Shown here: positions 33,537 through 42,187 of the stretch, one piece after another
Position numbering within the stretch: the stretch's first letter is position 1
How the letters are laid out: each line of letters opens with the position of its first letter
Source of the DNA: Actinomyces sp. Marseille-P3109
GTDB taxonomy: Bacteria > Actinomycetota > Actinomycetes > Actinomycetales > Actinomycetaceae
Direction of reading: 5' to 3'
Assembly: GCF_900323545.1 (NCBI RefSeq)
Contig: NZ_OOHN01000008.1
Coordinates: forward strand, 2,056,609-2,120,608
DNA length: 64,000 bases
Made by a program: the position numbers and the translations under genes
Notes under the pieces: model-generated
The model's input: only the letters and a program-made list of their open reading frames with translations
What the model was told of the DNA's origin: nothing
The model's database searches: none

Positions 33537-34667
33537 TCACCTCAGGATCGCGGCGGCCAGCAGAACCACGGGCACGAATCCGGCGGTCGTCAGCAGGACG
33601 GCGTCGCGCGCCAGGTCCTTGCCGACCCCGTAGCGCGAGGCGTACATGAACACGTTCTGCGCCGTGGGCAGGGCGGCGGTGACGACGGGGACGAGCAGCT
33701 GCGCTCCGCCCAGTCCCGCAGCCAGCCCGATGGCGACGGCCAGCCCCGGCATGACCACCAGCTTCCAGCCCACGGCCAGCCACAGGCCGCTGCGCCGGCT
33801 CTCACCCCGAAGCGATGACGACGCCGCGTCGGGGGCGTGCGGCTCGCCCGCGTGAAAAGGTCGGTCCGCCGCCTGCTCGGCCGCATGGACGTCCTGGTCC
33901 AAGCCGTCTGCCAGAGGCTCCTGAGCATCTTGAGCCGGGTGGGCCGGGTGGACCGGCAAGCTCGGCTGAGACGTCTGGGCGGGCTCGTCCGCCGGGGTGT
34001 TCCGCAGGGGCCTGGGCGCCCCGGCCAGGCTCATGCCCAGAGCCAGCATCATGAGCGGCACCGCAACGCGCCCGAGCATCTCCAGGCCCTGGGCCGGGTA
34101 GCCCCCGCACCAGTGCTCCAGGTTCACCCCGCCCAGGTTCGCCGCGGTCCCGGCCACGACGCCCCACAGCAGCGGGTTGCGCAGCGGGACGGTCAGGGTC
34201 GCCAGGCGAGACGGGTTGCCGCGACGGGTGACGGCGTCGAGAACGGTGAAGGTGACGGGGGTCAGCACGAGGAGCTGGAGCAGGAGGATCGGGGCGATGG
34301 TGGCCGCATCCCCCAGAACGAGGACGGCCACCGGGATCCCCAGGTTCGCGGCGTTGACGTAGCCGGAGGCGAGCGCACCGATCGTGGCCTCGGCGGTGGA
34401 GCCCCGCAGCACGAGGCGGTGCAGGCACCAGGCGGAGACGATGGCGGCGAGCTCGGCGGCCACGGCCACGGTGGTGGACCGGGAGACGACCGCGCTCAGG
34501 TCCGCCCGGCTCAGGGTGGTCACGAGCAGCGCCGGGGTCGCGACGAAGAAGCAGACGCGGGTGAGGACCCCGTCGGCGTCGGCGGGGACGGCCCGGGTGC
34601 GCACCAGCAGCCAGCCGACGGCGATGACGGCACCGAAGACGGCCAGCCCCGCAACGACGTCGGCCAT
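33537..34667 (-). CDS. AEC family transporter
   Basis: This 376-residue auxin-efflux-carrier-type membrane protein, a family that moves small organic acids, has about ten hydrophobic segments in two halves. Family-like features are ASGYVNAANLGIPVAVLVLG in the first half and TAALPTAQNVFMYASRYG in the second. The central cytoplasmic loop (about residues 220-290) is unusually long and rich in Pro, Gln, His and Ala. AAAGGGGG lies just before ATG 34667 (a GTG 3 nt earlier is also possible). The substrate is unknown. Confidence 0.85.
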   Translation of the reverse strand: MADVVAGLAVFGAVIAVGWLLVRTRAVPADADGVLTRVCFFVATPALLVTTLSRADLSAVVSRSTTVAVAAELAAIVSAWCLHRLVLRGSTAEATIGALASGYVNAANLGIPVAVLVLGDAATIAPILLLQLLVLTPVTFTVLDAVTRRGNPSRLATLTVPLRNPLLWGVVAGTAANLGGVNLEHWCGGYPAQGLEMLGRVAVPLMMLALGMSLAGAPRPLRNTPADEPAQTSQPSLPVHPAHPAQDAQEPLADGLDQDVHAAEQAADRPFHAGEPHAPDAASSSLRGESRRSGLWLAVGWKLVVMPGLAVAIGLAAGLGGAQLLVPVVTAALPTAQNVFMYASRYGVGKDLARDAVLLTTAGFVPVVLLAAAILR

Positions 34668-34806
34668 CACCGCCCCCTTTCATCGGCCGTTTCGACGGCG
34701 ATGATAGGCCGTGGGACGACGAGTTCGTAGGGTAGACCTCGCGTTCGTACCCTCTACCCCTCGAACGCGCGACATAAGGCACGACCGCGCGGGCGACGAG
34801 CGACAG

Positions 34807-35805
34807 CTAACCGACCGGCTCGAGGTCCACCCAGGTGCCGACGTGGTCGGAGATGACGAAGGAGGCCGTCCCCCAGTCCACGGCGCGCAGCAGCGGGCTC
34901 CCGGTCTCCCCGTCTCCCGCTGCACCCGCCGCGGCCACGGCCGCCTCATCGGTCAGCGGCAGGCCGTCGGGGCCGGTGGGCCACAGGTCGGTCAGGACGT
35001 GGTCGATGCGCCGCGTGGGGCCGGCGGCCGGGAAGGTGGCTCCCTCCCCCACGGTGCGCCCCAGCCCCAGGGCCGCCACCTGCTCGGCGCCGAGGTTGTA
35101 GTCGCCCACGAGCAGGTGCGGGCCGGGCAGCCCGGCCAGCGCCTCCCACGCGGCGGCGAGCTGGCGGGCCGCCATCGAACCGCGGGTGGCCAGGTGCGTG
35201 GAGGCGACCGACAGCTGCCGGACCGGGCCGGCCACATCCTCCGGCAGGTCGAGGGTGGCGGCCACCATGACGCGGCTGGAGGCGGTGAAGACCTTGTAGG
35301 AGCGCGGGTCCCAGGCGCGCTCGCCGCGCTTGACGATGCTGGAGGGCCCCCGTCCCAGGCGCTTGATGTGCCAGCCGGCCGCCGGGAAGCGGGAGATGAG
35401 GGCATTGCCGTAGCCGATCGGCCCGGCCCCGACGGCGGCGCGCAGGAGCCCGAGGACGTCGTCGGTCGGCGAGCTGAGCGCGCTGCGCAGGGGCCGACGG
35501 CGCAGCCCCACGGCCGGCCCGGCGTAGCTGGCGGCGAAGCGGCAGGTGGGCATGCCCAGCTCCTCGGCCAGGAAGGCGGCCTGGTGAAGGCGCCCGGAGC
35601 GGGCCTGCCCCAGGTCCACCTCCTGGAGGGCGATGACGTCAGGGGCCAGCTCGGCGATCTGCTCGGCCGTGGCCCGCATGACGGCGCGGGCGGTGGCCGG
35701 GTCGGAGATGTCGGCGCCGGCGAGCGAGCCGGTGGCGGCGCTGCCGTCCCCGGCCCCGGCGCCGGGCAGGCCGTGCTGGAGGTTGAGACTCAGGACCCGG
35801 ATCAT
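34807..35805 (-). CDS. Endonuclease/exonuclease/phosphatase-family protein
   Basis: This 332-residue EEP-fold metal-dependent hydrolase has MIRVLSLNLQHGLPG (metal-site Asn), ELAPDVIALQEVDLGQ with the catalytic Glu, VASTHLATRGS, HLLVGDYNLGAEQVAALGLG, RRIDHVLTD and the terminal SFVISDHVGTWVDL with the Asp-His pair. Such proteins cleave nucleic-acid or phospholipid phosphodiesters; which one applies here is not clear. There is no signal peptide, so it is probably cytoplasmic. Its start lies 2 nt after the msrB stop with GAGGAGGAG before it, so the two form an operon. Confidence 0.88.
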   Translation of the reverse strand: MIRVLSLNLQHGLPGAGAGDGSAATGSLAGADISDPATARAVMRATAEQIAELAPDVIALQEVDLGQARSGRLHQAAFLAEELGMPTCRFAASYAGPAVGLRRRPLRSALSSPTDDVLGLLRAAVGAGPIGYGNALISRFPAAGWHIKRLGRGPSSIVKRGERAWDPRSYKVFTASSRVMVAATLDLPEDVAGPVRQLSVASTHLATRGSMAARQLAAAWEALAGLPGPHLLVGDYNLGAEQVAALGLGRTVGEGATFPAAGPTRRIDHVLTDLWPTGPDGLPLTDEAAVAAAGAAGDGETGSPLLRAVDWGTASFVISDHVGTWVDLEPVG

Positions 35806-35807
35806 GC

Positions 35808-36260
35808 TTACTCCTCCTCGAAGGTCAGGCTCACGGAATTCATGCAGTAGCGCTGGCCGGTGGGGGTCTGGGGGGCGTCGTCGAAGACGTGGCCCAGGTG
35901 GCTGGCGCAGGTGGCGCAGCGGACCTCGGTGCGCACCATGCCGTGGGAGGTGTCGGCACTCAGGGTGACCGCCCCGGAGTCGGAGGGGTCGTAGAAGGAG
36001 GGCCAGCCGCAGTGGGAGTCGAACTTGGTGGTGGAGCGGAACAGCTCGGCACCGCAGCCGCGGCAGCGGTAGACGCCCTCGCGGTGCTCGTCGAGCAGGG
36101 CCCCGGTGAAGGGCCGCTCAGTACCGGCCTCGCGCAGCACGTGGTACTCCATGGGGTTCAGCACGGCACGCCACTGCGCGTCGGTGCGCGCCGCGACCTC
36201 CAGGTCGACGACCGGGTCGACGGGCGTGGCGGACGGGTCGGCGCTCATGTCAGTACTCAT
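35808..36260 (-). CDS. msrB: Peptide-methionine (R)-S-oxide reductase
   Basis: This 150-residue MsrB repairs the R-isomer of oxidised methionine in proteins. Two CxxC pairs for zinc are visible ([11 protein letters not shown] and [11 protein letters not shown]), together with the substrate loop [11 protein letters not shown] and the catalytic Cys in [11 protein letters not shown]. The extra Cys in SHCGW may act as resolving residue. About 30 leading residues are not conserved. The ATG at 36260 is used, with a second at 36248. It is translated just before the EEP gene. Confidence 0.96.
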   Translation of the reverse strand: MSTDMSADPSATPVDPVVDLEVAARTDAQWRAVLNPMEYHVLREAGTERPFTGALLDEHREGVYRCRGCGAELFRSTTKFDSHCGWPSFYDPSDSGAVTLSADTSHGMVRTEVRCATCASHLGHVFDDAPQTPTGQRYCMNSVSLTFEEE

Positions 36261-36360
36261 GACCTCATCGTCACCCGCCCGACGACGTGGAGCGAACTGC
36301 GTTCACGCAGCGAAAACTCACCCACCCGGCCGGGCGCCGGCAACGTGACGGCTGCCCGGC

Positions 36361-37782
36361 TCACTTGGGCCCCAGGCCCCCGCGCCGGGCGCGGTGCAGC
36401 AGGGAGCGGCCCATGGCGCGCCCCAGCGTGACGGCGCGCCTGGCCCCCAGGCCGTGCGCCGCGGCCTCGCCCTCGGCCTCGGTGACCGTGTCGTCGTCAC
36501 CGGCCGCCGTCTTGATGGCACTGTCGGCCTCGGCCTTCTGCTTGGCGACGATATCCTCGGCCGCACGAGCCACCTCCTCGGGGCCGAGGTCCTGGGTGAC
36601 CTCGACCTGCTCCACCTCCACCCGCGTGCGCGGCAGGGCGTAGGGGGCCTCGCGCTGCAGCCAGGCGACCAGCTCCTCGCGCACGTAGGACTTGAGGGTG
36701 CCGACGTCGCCGGGGTCGGCTCCGGTGAGGACGATGCGCACGGTGACGTGGCCGCTGACGGCGTCGGAGACCTCAAGGGAGGCCTGGCGCCCGTCCCACA
36801 CCGGGGAGGCGGCCACGAGGCGGGCCAGCTCGGCGCGCAGCGCGGCGATGGGGGCGCGCCAGTCCAGGTCGAGGGTAAAGGTGCCGGTGCTCTGGCTTCC
36901 GCCGCGCGTCCAGTTGGCGAAGGGGTTCTCGGTGAAGTGGGTCGAGGGCAGGATGAGGCGCCGGTCATCCCAGGTGCGCATGACCACGTAGGTCAGGGTG
37001 ATCTCCTCAATGGTGCCCTGCTCGTCGTCGACGACGACGACATCGTCCACACGAATGGCGTCGGTGGTGGCCAGCTGGAGGCCGGCGAAGACGTTGCCGA
37101 GCATGGAGCGCGCGGCCATACCGGCGATGACGGAGGCCAGACCGGCCGAGGCGAGCAGGGAGCCCATGGCCAGCTGGACGCTGGGGAAGGTCATGATGGC
37201 GCTGACGAGCCCGGCGATGACGATGATCACCTGGGCCACACGCCGGATGATCTGGCTCTGGGTGGTCACGCGGTTGGCGCGCCCCTGGTTCTCGCTGGCC
37301 TGCACCCCTTTGACGACGGTGGACTCGATGGCCTTGGCGAAGGCGACGACGAGCCAGGTCACCGAGAAGATGAGCGCGATGGTCACCCCCCGTTCGATGA
37401 CGACCATCGTCGTCGAGTCGTCCTTGGCCTGCCGCAGCCCGGTCAGGGCGAGCTGGGTGCCCAGGAAGGCCCCGGTCATGGCGCCGACGGCGTAGGCGGG
37501 GCGGCGCCCGAAGTCCACGATCTCGCGGTACAGGAGGCGGCGCCTGCCCATGAAGCTGAGGATCGACATGAGCACGACGGCCACCAGGATGCCGATGACG
37601 GCGCCGATACCGGCCTGCAAGCCGATGGCGGCGAGATCGTTCGTCGTCTTGGTGACCACCTTGACGGTCTCATCCACGTTGACGGACGGAATGCCCGTGG
37701 GACCGGAGGTGGGCGTGGGAGTCGGGGTCGCCGAAGGATCCGCGCTGGGGGTCGCGGGTGGGGTGGTGGCTGCGAGGAGCAT
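36361..37782 (-). CDS. MscS-family mechanosensitive channel
   Basis: This 473-residue channel would release solutes on osmotic downshift. After a Pro/Thr-rich leader there are four hydrophobic segments (about 45-70, 85-110, 120-145, 165-195). The pore helix is the Gly/Ala-rich MGSLLASAGLASVIAGMAAR with SMLGNVFAGLQLATTDAIRV, and the beta domain holds VVDDEQGTIEEITLTYVVMR and LILPSTHFTENPFANWTR. A cytoplasmic tail of about 90 residues is charged. ATG 37782 is preferred: TACGCT ends 6 nt upstream, suggesting a leaderless start. It is divergent from the PadR operon. Confidence 0.92.
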   Translation of the reverse strand: MLLAATTPPATPSADPSATPTPTPTSGPTGIPSVNVDETVKVVTKTTNDLAAIGLQAGIGAVIGILVAVVLMSILSFMGRRRLLYREIVDFGRRPAYAVGAMTGAFLGTQLALTGLRQAKDDSTTMVVIERGVTIALIFSVTWLVVAFAKAIESTVVKGVQASENQGRANRVTTQSQIIRRVAQVIIVIAGLVSAIMTFPSVQLAMGSLLASAGLASVIAGMAARSMLGNVFAGLQLATTDAIRVDDVVVVDDEQGTIEEITLTYVVMRTWDDRRLILPSTHFTENPFANWTRGGSQSTGTFTLDLDWRAPIAALRAELARLVAASPVWDGRQASLEVSDAVSGHVTVRIVLTGADPGDVGTLKSYVREELVAWLQREAPYALPRTRVEVEQVEVTQDLGPEEVARAAEDIVAKQKAEADSAIKTAAGDDDTVTEAEGEAAAHGLGARRAVTLGRAMGRSLLHRARRGGLGPK

Positions 37783-37788
37783 GGGGCC

Positions 37789-37794
37789 AGCGTA
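37789..37794 (-). promoter_or_regulatory. Putative -10 box of the MscS gene
   Basis: Minus-strand TACGCT lies 6 nt before ATG 37782, with no ribosome site between. Confidence 0.4.
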
Positions 37795-37865
37795 GGCAGC
37801 GGGGCTGAGCCCGGGCTGTGACGAACGGCCGCGGGCGAGTTCACCTCCTCTCAACTCTCCACTAG

Positions 37866-37890
37866 ACGTACTACGTTTGTCGTAGTACGT
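37866..37890. promoter_or_regulatory. PadR-type operator and promoter
   Basis: ACGTACTACG-TTTGT-CGTAGTACGT is a perfect 10-5-10 palindrome 67 bp before the padR-like gene. A TAGATA -10-like box follows at once (37891). Its size is typical of PadR sites, so autorepression is likely. Confidence 0.78.
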
Positions 37891-37957
37891 TAGATACACA
37901 CGAGCGATCGCCACCGCTCCGCAGCCATCCGCCACGCAACCAGGAAGGAGGGTCCAC

Positions 37958-38287
37958 ATGATCAGTGCCGACGCGATCCGGGGCTACATCGACCTCATCG
38001 TCCTGTCGCTGCTCAAGCGGCAGCCGTCCTACGCCTACGAGCTCGCCAAGACCATCACCGAGGTCTCCGACGGCGAGTACACCATCAAGCAGACCACTCT
38101 CTACACCGCTCTCAAGCGTCTGGAGTCCGCCGGGCTGGCGACCTCCTACGCGGGCGTCTCCGACTCCGGCAAGTCCCGCACCTACTACCGCCTCACCCCG
38201 GAAGGCGCCGCGCACCTGGCGGCCAAGGTCTCCGAGTGGGAGGACACCAAGACCCTCATCGACCGCTTCGCGAAAGGAGCCCACTGA
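37958..38287 (+). CDS. PadR-family transcriptional regulator
   Basis: This 109-residue winged-helix repressor of the short PadR class has LIVLSLLKRQPSYAYELAKT, then YTIKQTTLYTALKRLESAGL (recognition helix), then SKSRTYYRLTPEGAAHL-type wing residues, as GKSRTYYRLTPEGAAHLA. A final dimerisation helix follows. AGGAAGGAGG precedes ATG 37958. Its stop overlaps the next start as TGATG, so the pair is co-translated, the usual arrangement for a PadR repressor and the membrane protein that it controls. A perfect palindrome lies in the promoter. Confidence 0.93.
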   Translation: MISADAIRGYIDLIVLSLLKRQPSYAYELAKTITEVSDGEYTIKQTTLYTALKRLESAGLATSYAGVSDSGKSRTYYRLTPEGAAHLAAKVSEWEDTKTLIDRFAKGAH

Positions 38288-39348
38288 TGGACACCATCGA
38301 GACCTTCCTCGACGCCATGTTCGCCCCCTACCCGGCCACGCCGCGCCTGACCGAGGCCCGCGGCGAGCTGCGCGCCATGATGGAGGACGCCTACAACGAC
38401 GCCATCGCCCACGGCAAGACCCACAACGAGGCGGTCGGGCAGGTCATCACCGACTTCGGCAACCTCGAGGAGCTGGCCCCGGTGCTGGGCATCACGGCCG
38501 ACATCCGGCCCGACGACGCCCCGCAGGACGCGGCCGCCGGCTCTGGCGCCCCCGCCGAGCCCAGCAGGCCCTCCTTCCCGGTGGTGACGCTGCCCGAGGC
38601 TCAGGCCCTGGCCCAGGCCAAGCGGAGCACCGCCTCGACCCTGGCCCGCGCGGTCAGCACCTTCGTCTGCGCTCCGGCCCTCCTCATCGCCCTGACGAGC
38701 CTGACCGGAACCGGGTGGATCGCCATCAGCAACAACACGGCCACCTTCATCGGCGTGGCCTTCACCCTGCTGCTGGTCGGCCTGGGGGTGGTCATGCTGG
38801 TGCAGCGCCGGGCGGCCTTCTCCTCCGTCCATCACCTCATCGAGGGCAGGTTCACCCCGGACCCGGTGGTGACCGCCTGGGCGGCCCGCGAACGCCTCAA
38901 CCATGAGACGGCGCGCACCCGCCGGCTGGCGATCGCGGTCTTCCTGTGGATCGTCTCCGCGCTGCCGATCCTGGCCGCCAGCATGCTCGGCTCCACCCAG
39001 GGTTCTCCGTCGGGACTCTCCGGTGTCGGCGTCGCGATATCGCTGGCCATCATCGCGACGGGCCTGAGTATCTACCTGCCCGCCTCATGGGCGTCCTCCA
39101 CCTACACGACTCTCACCCACCCCGGCGGCTCCGGCGGCTACTCCTCCTACAGGCCCGACGGCGAGGAGGACGAGGATCCGCTCGTCGGCTTCGTGGCGAG
39201 CATCTACTGGCCGGCCACGGTCGCCATCTACCTGCTGTGGAGCTTCATCTTCACAGCCTGGGCCATCTCCTGGATCATCTGGCCGATCGCCGGCATCATG
39301 TTCGGGATCTTCGCCAGCGCCCGAGCCGCCTGGCGCAGGACGCACTGA
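38287..39348 (+). CDS. Permease-prefix-type membrane protein controlled by PadR
   Basis: This 353-residue protein begins with a helical domain (DTIETFLDAMFAPYPATPRL, then ELRAMMEDAYNDAIAHGKTH and VITDFGNLEELAPVLG). This resembles the permease-prefix/DUF1700 domain found next to PadR genes. Six hydrophobic segments follow (from about residue 115), mixed with a Gly/Tyr-rich loop (GGSGGYSSYRPDGEEDEDP). No transporter motif is visible, so it may sense or regulate rather than move a substrate. It overlaps the regulator gene by 1 nt. Confidence 0.82.
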   Translation: MDTIETFLDAMFAPYPATPRLTEARGELRAMMEDAYNDAIAHGKTHNEAVGQVITDFGNLEELAPVLGITADIRPDDAPQDAAAGSGAPAEPSRPSFPVVTLPEAQALAQAKRSTASTLARAVSTFVCAPALLIALTSLTGTGWIAISNNTATFIGVAFTLLLVGLGVVMLVQRRAAFSSVHHLIEGRFTPDPVVTAWAARERLNHETARTRRLAIAVFLWIVSALPILAASMLGSTQGSPSGLSGVGVAISLAIIATGLSIYLPASWASSTYTTLTHPGGSGGYSSYRPDGEEDEDPLVGFVASIYWPATVAIYLLWSFIFTAWAISWIIWPIAGIMFGIFASARAAWRRTH

Positions 39349-39383
39349 CCGCCCGCCCCGTGCGGGCGCCCGCCCGACAATGA

Positions 39384-39422
39384 GCGAAAGGCCCGGAACC
39401 TTGTGGGTTCCGGGCCTTTCGC
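39384..39422. terminator. Perfect 17-bp hairpin between the PadR operon and acs
   Basis: GCGAAAGGCCCGGAACC, a TTGTG loop and the exact complement (39406-39422) lie between converging genes. The hairpin and about 20 bp on each side recur near 41651-41732 on the other side of acs. Confidence 0.9.
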
Positions 39423-39471
39423 GGTGGCCCGGACCGCCCCCTGATCCGGGGCCTGGTCGGGGCCGAGGCGA

Positions 39472-41400
39472 TCACTCCTCGGCGAGGGTGGACAGGTCGC
39501 CCTCATCCTGACCCAGCGCCCGGGCCCGCAGCACCCGCCGCAGGATCTTGCCCGAGCGGGTCTTGGGCAGCGACTCGAGGAAGACGAAGGACTCCGGCTT
39601 GGCGATCGGCGACAGGGTCGCCGCCACGTGCTGGCGCAGCTCCGCCTCGAGCTCACGTGAGGGCTCGACCCGGGTGGCCAGGACGACGGCGACGTGGACG
39701 GAGTGCCCCTTGACCTCGTGGGGCAGGCCGACGGCGGCGGCCTCGGTCACCGCGGAGTGGGAGACGAGCGCCGACTCGACCTCGGCCGTGCCCAGGCGGT
39801 GGCCGGAGACCTTGATGACGTCGTCGGTGCGCCCGATGATCCAGAACCAGCCGTCGGCGTCGCGCTTGGCCGAGTCCCCGGTCAGGTACAGGCCCGGGTA
39901 CTTGCTCCAATAGGTGTCCACGTAGCGCTGCGGGTCACGGAAGAGAGTGCGCATCATCGAGGGCCAGGGCCGCTTGAGGACCAGGTTCCCCTCGACGCCG
40001 TCGGGGACCTCCCGGCCCTCCTCATCAACGACGGCCGCCTCCTGGCCGAACACCGGCCGGCCCGCCGCGCCGGGCTTCTGGGGCATGGAGGGCACCGTCG
40101 TGATCTGGAACATGCCGGTCTCGGTCTGCCACCAGGTGTCGATGATCGGGCAGCGGTCGGAGCCCACGACGTGGTGGAACCAGCGCCACGCCTCGGGGTT
40201 GAGGGGCTCGCCAACGCTGCCCAGCAGCCGCAGGCTGGACAGGTCGTGGCGCCGCACCCAGGCCTCGCCGAAGCGCATGAGTGTGCGGATGGCCGTGGGG
40301 GCGGTGTAGAAGGCGTTGATGCCGTAGCGCTCGATGAGGTTCCACCAGCGGTCCGGGTAGGGGAAGGTCGGGTTTCCCTCGTACATGAAGACGGTGGCGC
40401 CGTTGAGCAGTGGGCCGTAGACGAGGTAGCTGTGGCCGGTGATCCAGCCCGGGTCGGAGGTGCACCACCAGCGGTCGGCGTCATGGACGTCGAAGCAGTC
40501 GTGGAGGGTGACGTAGGTGCCCACCTGGTAGCCGCCGTGGGAGTGCAGGATCGCCTTGGGCTTACCGGTGGACCCGGAGGTGTAGAGGATGAACAGGGGG
40601 TCCTCGGCGTCGACCTGCACGGTCTCGCAGCGGCCCTGGGCGATCGGGAGCTTGCACAGCTCGTGGTACCAGTGGTCGCGGATGGGGTCCATGACAGCCT
40701 CGGTGGCGGTGTTGCGCACGACGATGACGTTCTGGACGGTGGGCGAGAAGCGCACCGCGTCGTCGACGATCTCCTTCATGGGGAAGACCTTGCCGTTGAT
40801 CCACGAGCCGTCGGCGGTGATGACGACCTTGGACTCCGAGTCATCGATGCGCGCGCTCAGGGCGTCGGAGGAGTAGCCGGCGAAGACCACCGAGTGGACG
40901 GCCCCGAGCTTGGCGCAGGCGAGCATGGCGAAGAAGACCTCGGGGATGCGGGGCAGGTAGATCGTCACGACGTCGCCCTTGTGCACACCCATGGCCTTGA
41001 GGACGTTGGCCATCCTCTCGACCTCCCGGCCCAGGTCGAAGTAGGAGAAAGTACGCACCTGCTCAATGTCCTCACCCACCCAGATGAGGGCGAGCTTGTT
41101 GCGGTGGGAGTTGGTCAGGTGCCGGTCGACGGCGTTGGAGACGATGTTCGTCCGAGCACCGACGAACCAACGGTAGAAGGGGGCCCCGGACTCGTCGAGC
41201 ACCGTGTCCCAGCGCCTGGACCACTCCAGCTCGCCGGCGCGCTCGGCCCAGTAGCCCTCCAGGTCCGCGGCGGCCCGCTCCTCCAGAGCGCGCCAGTCGC
41301 CGACCCAGGCGTTCGCGACGACCTCGGGGTCGGGATGGATGGTCTGCTCCGGCTCCTCCATCGGCTCACCCGGGGGCCGGGGCACGTTCCTTGAGATCAT
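39472..41400 (-). CDS. acs: Acetyl-CoA synthetase (AMP-forming) family
   Basis: This 642-residue adenylate-forming enzyme would activate acetate, or a close short acid, to its CoA ester. P-loop-like LFILYTSGSTGKPKAILHSH, DTWWQTETGMFQI, the hinge-side GLYLTGDSAKRDADGWFWII with GRTDDVIKVSGHRLGTAEVE, and KTRSGKILRRVL containing the lysine normally acetylated for control are all present. Propionyl-CoA synthetase is an alternative because the groups differ by few active-site residues. AAGGAGGA lies 7 nt before ATG 41400. It is monocistronic, flanked on both sides by near-identical terminators. Confidence 0.93.
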   Translation of the reverse strand: MISRNVPRPPGEPMEEPEQTIHPDPEVVANAWVGDWRALEERAAADLEGYWAERAGELEWSRRWDTVLDESGAPFYRWFVGARTNIVSNAVDRHLTNSHRNKLALIWVGEDIEQVRTFSYFDLGREVERMANVLKAMGVHKGDVVTIYLPRIPEVFFAMLACAKLGAVHSVVFAGYSSDALSARIDDSESKVVITADGSWINGKVFPMKEIVDDAVRFSPTVQNVIVVRNTATEAVMDPIRDHWYHELCKLPIAQGRCETVQVDAEDPLFILYTSGSTGKPKAILHSHGGYQVGTYVTLHDCFDVHDADRWWCTSDPGWITGHSYLVYGPLLNGATVFMYEGNPTFPYPDRWWNLIERYGINAFYTAPTAIRTLMRFGEAWVRRHDLSSLRLLGSVGEPLNPEAWRWFHHVVGSDRCPIIDTWWQTETGMFQITTVPSMPQKPGAAGRPVFGQEAAVVDEEGREVPDGVEGNLVLKRPWPSMMRTLFRDPQRYVDTYWSKYPGLYLTGDSAKRDADGWFWIIGRTDDVIKVSGHRLGTAEVESALVSHSAVTEAAAVGLPHEVKGHSVHVAVVLATRVEPSRELEAELRQHVAATLSPIAKPESFVFLESLPKTRSGKILRRVLRARALGQDEGDLSTLAEE

Positions 41401-41713
41401 GGCGTCCTCCTTGCGCAGTACGGATATGGCGCCGTTACGCGGCGCGGGTCGTCCGGTGGCGTGCGGGCCGCGTGGAGTGCGGAGCTCTCGGCGCTCACGA
41501 ACGTGGCGTCGCACACATGTGGGCTGCCATCATCCATCATGAAGGCCTGCTTGGCGACCGATACGGCGAGGGGGACGCCATGAGGACGCAACCCATGCGT
41601 CCGACGGCCGCTCCTGCGCATCAGGAGGCGGACCTGCGACACAGGTCCCGGGCGGGCGCCCGTCCAACCATGAGCGAAGGCCCGGAACCTTGTGGGTTCC
41701 GGGCCTTTCGCGG
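41401..41713. other. Gene-free interval between acs and tRNA-Phe
   Basis: No coding sequence is supported. The right end holds the second copy of the 17-bp hairpin. The remainder would contain the acs promoter, but no clear box stands out. Confidence 0.4.
41674..41711 (-). terminator. Terminator after tRNA-Phe, copy of the hairpin at 39384
   Basis: GCGAAGGCCCGGAACC, TTGTG, GGTTCCGGGCCTTTCGC: the same stem as at 39384-39422 with one base missing from the left arm. It begins 2 nt beyond the tRNA 3' end. Confidence 0.85.
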
Positions 41714-41786
41714 TGGCTCCGACCGGCGTCGATCCGGTGACCTTTCGATTTTCAGTCGAACGCTCTACCAACTGAGCTACAGAGCC
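41714..41786 (-). tRNA. tRNA-Phe (GAA)
   Basis: 73 nt fold into a full cloverleaf: acceptor GGCTCTG..., D arm GTAGCTCAGTTGGTAGAGC, anticodon stem TTCGA/TCGAA with loop CTGAAAA (GAA), and TPC arm CACCGGATCGACGCCGGTC-like. CCA is not encoded. Confidence 0.95.
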
Positions 41787-41834
41787 TTGGGATGGAATCG
41801 GCCCGACCATTTCTGATCGGACCGACCCTTACCG

Positions 41835-41908
41835 CGACCTCGACGGGACTTGAACCCGCGACCTCCGCCGTGACAGGGCGGCGCGCTAACCAACTGCGCC
41901 ACGAGGCC
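41835..41908 (-). tRNA. tRNA-Asp (GTC)
   Basis: 74 nt cloverleaf: acceptor GGCCTCG/CGAGGTC, D arm GCGCAGTTGGTTAGCGC, anticodon loop CTGTCAC (GTC), TPC loop GGTTCAAGTCC. CCA is not encoded. Confidence 0.95.
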
Positions 41909-41946
41909 AGTGTGAATTCACTGTGTTATTCACTTGTGCGAATCCG

Positions 41947-42019
41947 TACCCCCAACGGGATTCGAACCCGTGCTACCGCCGTGAAAGGGCGGGGTCCTAG
42001 GCCGCTAGACGATGGGGGC
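41947..42019 (-). tRNA. tRNA-Glu (TTC)
   Basis: 73 nt cloverleaf: acceptor GCCCCCA/TGGGGGT, D arm TCTAGCGGCCTAGGA, anticodon loop CTTTCAC (TTC), TPC loop GGTTCGAATCC. It leads a Glu-Asp-Phe cluster on one strand. Confidence 0.95.
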
Positions 42020-42187
42020 CAGGGGCCTTCGACGTCGTCGCGCCTCGAACCGGGATGAACACTAAGGGGACAGTCTCCCACAGCGCAAATCCCAGCGGCG
42101 TGACCCTCCTCACCGCCCGGTTTTCGGCGGAATCCCGGACGTCGAAGACGGTCGAGGCAGGACCGCGAGGTCTGGCAGGCTGACCCC

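Noticed and set aside
39694..41394. 566-codon plus-strand frame opposite acs
   Set aside because: Shadow frame; acs on the minus strand is unmistakable.
41714..42019. tRNA-borne integrated island
   Set aside because: The three tRNA genes are complete and neighbouring genes are core-like; no integrase or exact duplicated tRNA end was found, only weak similarity near 39423.
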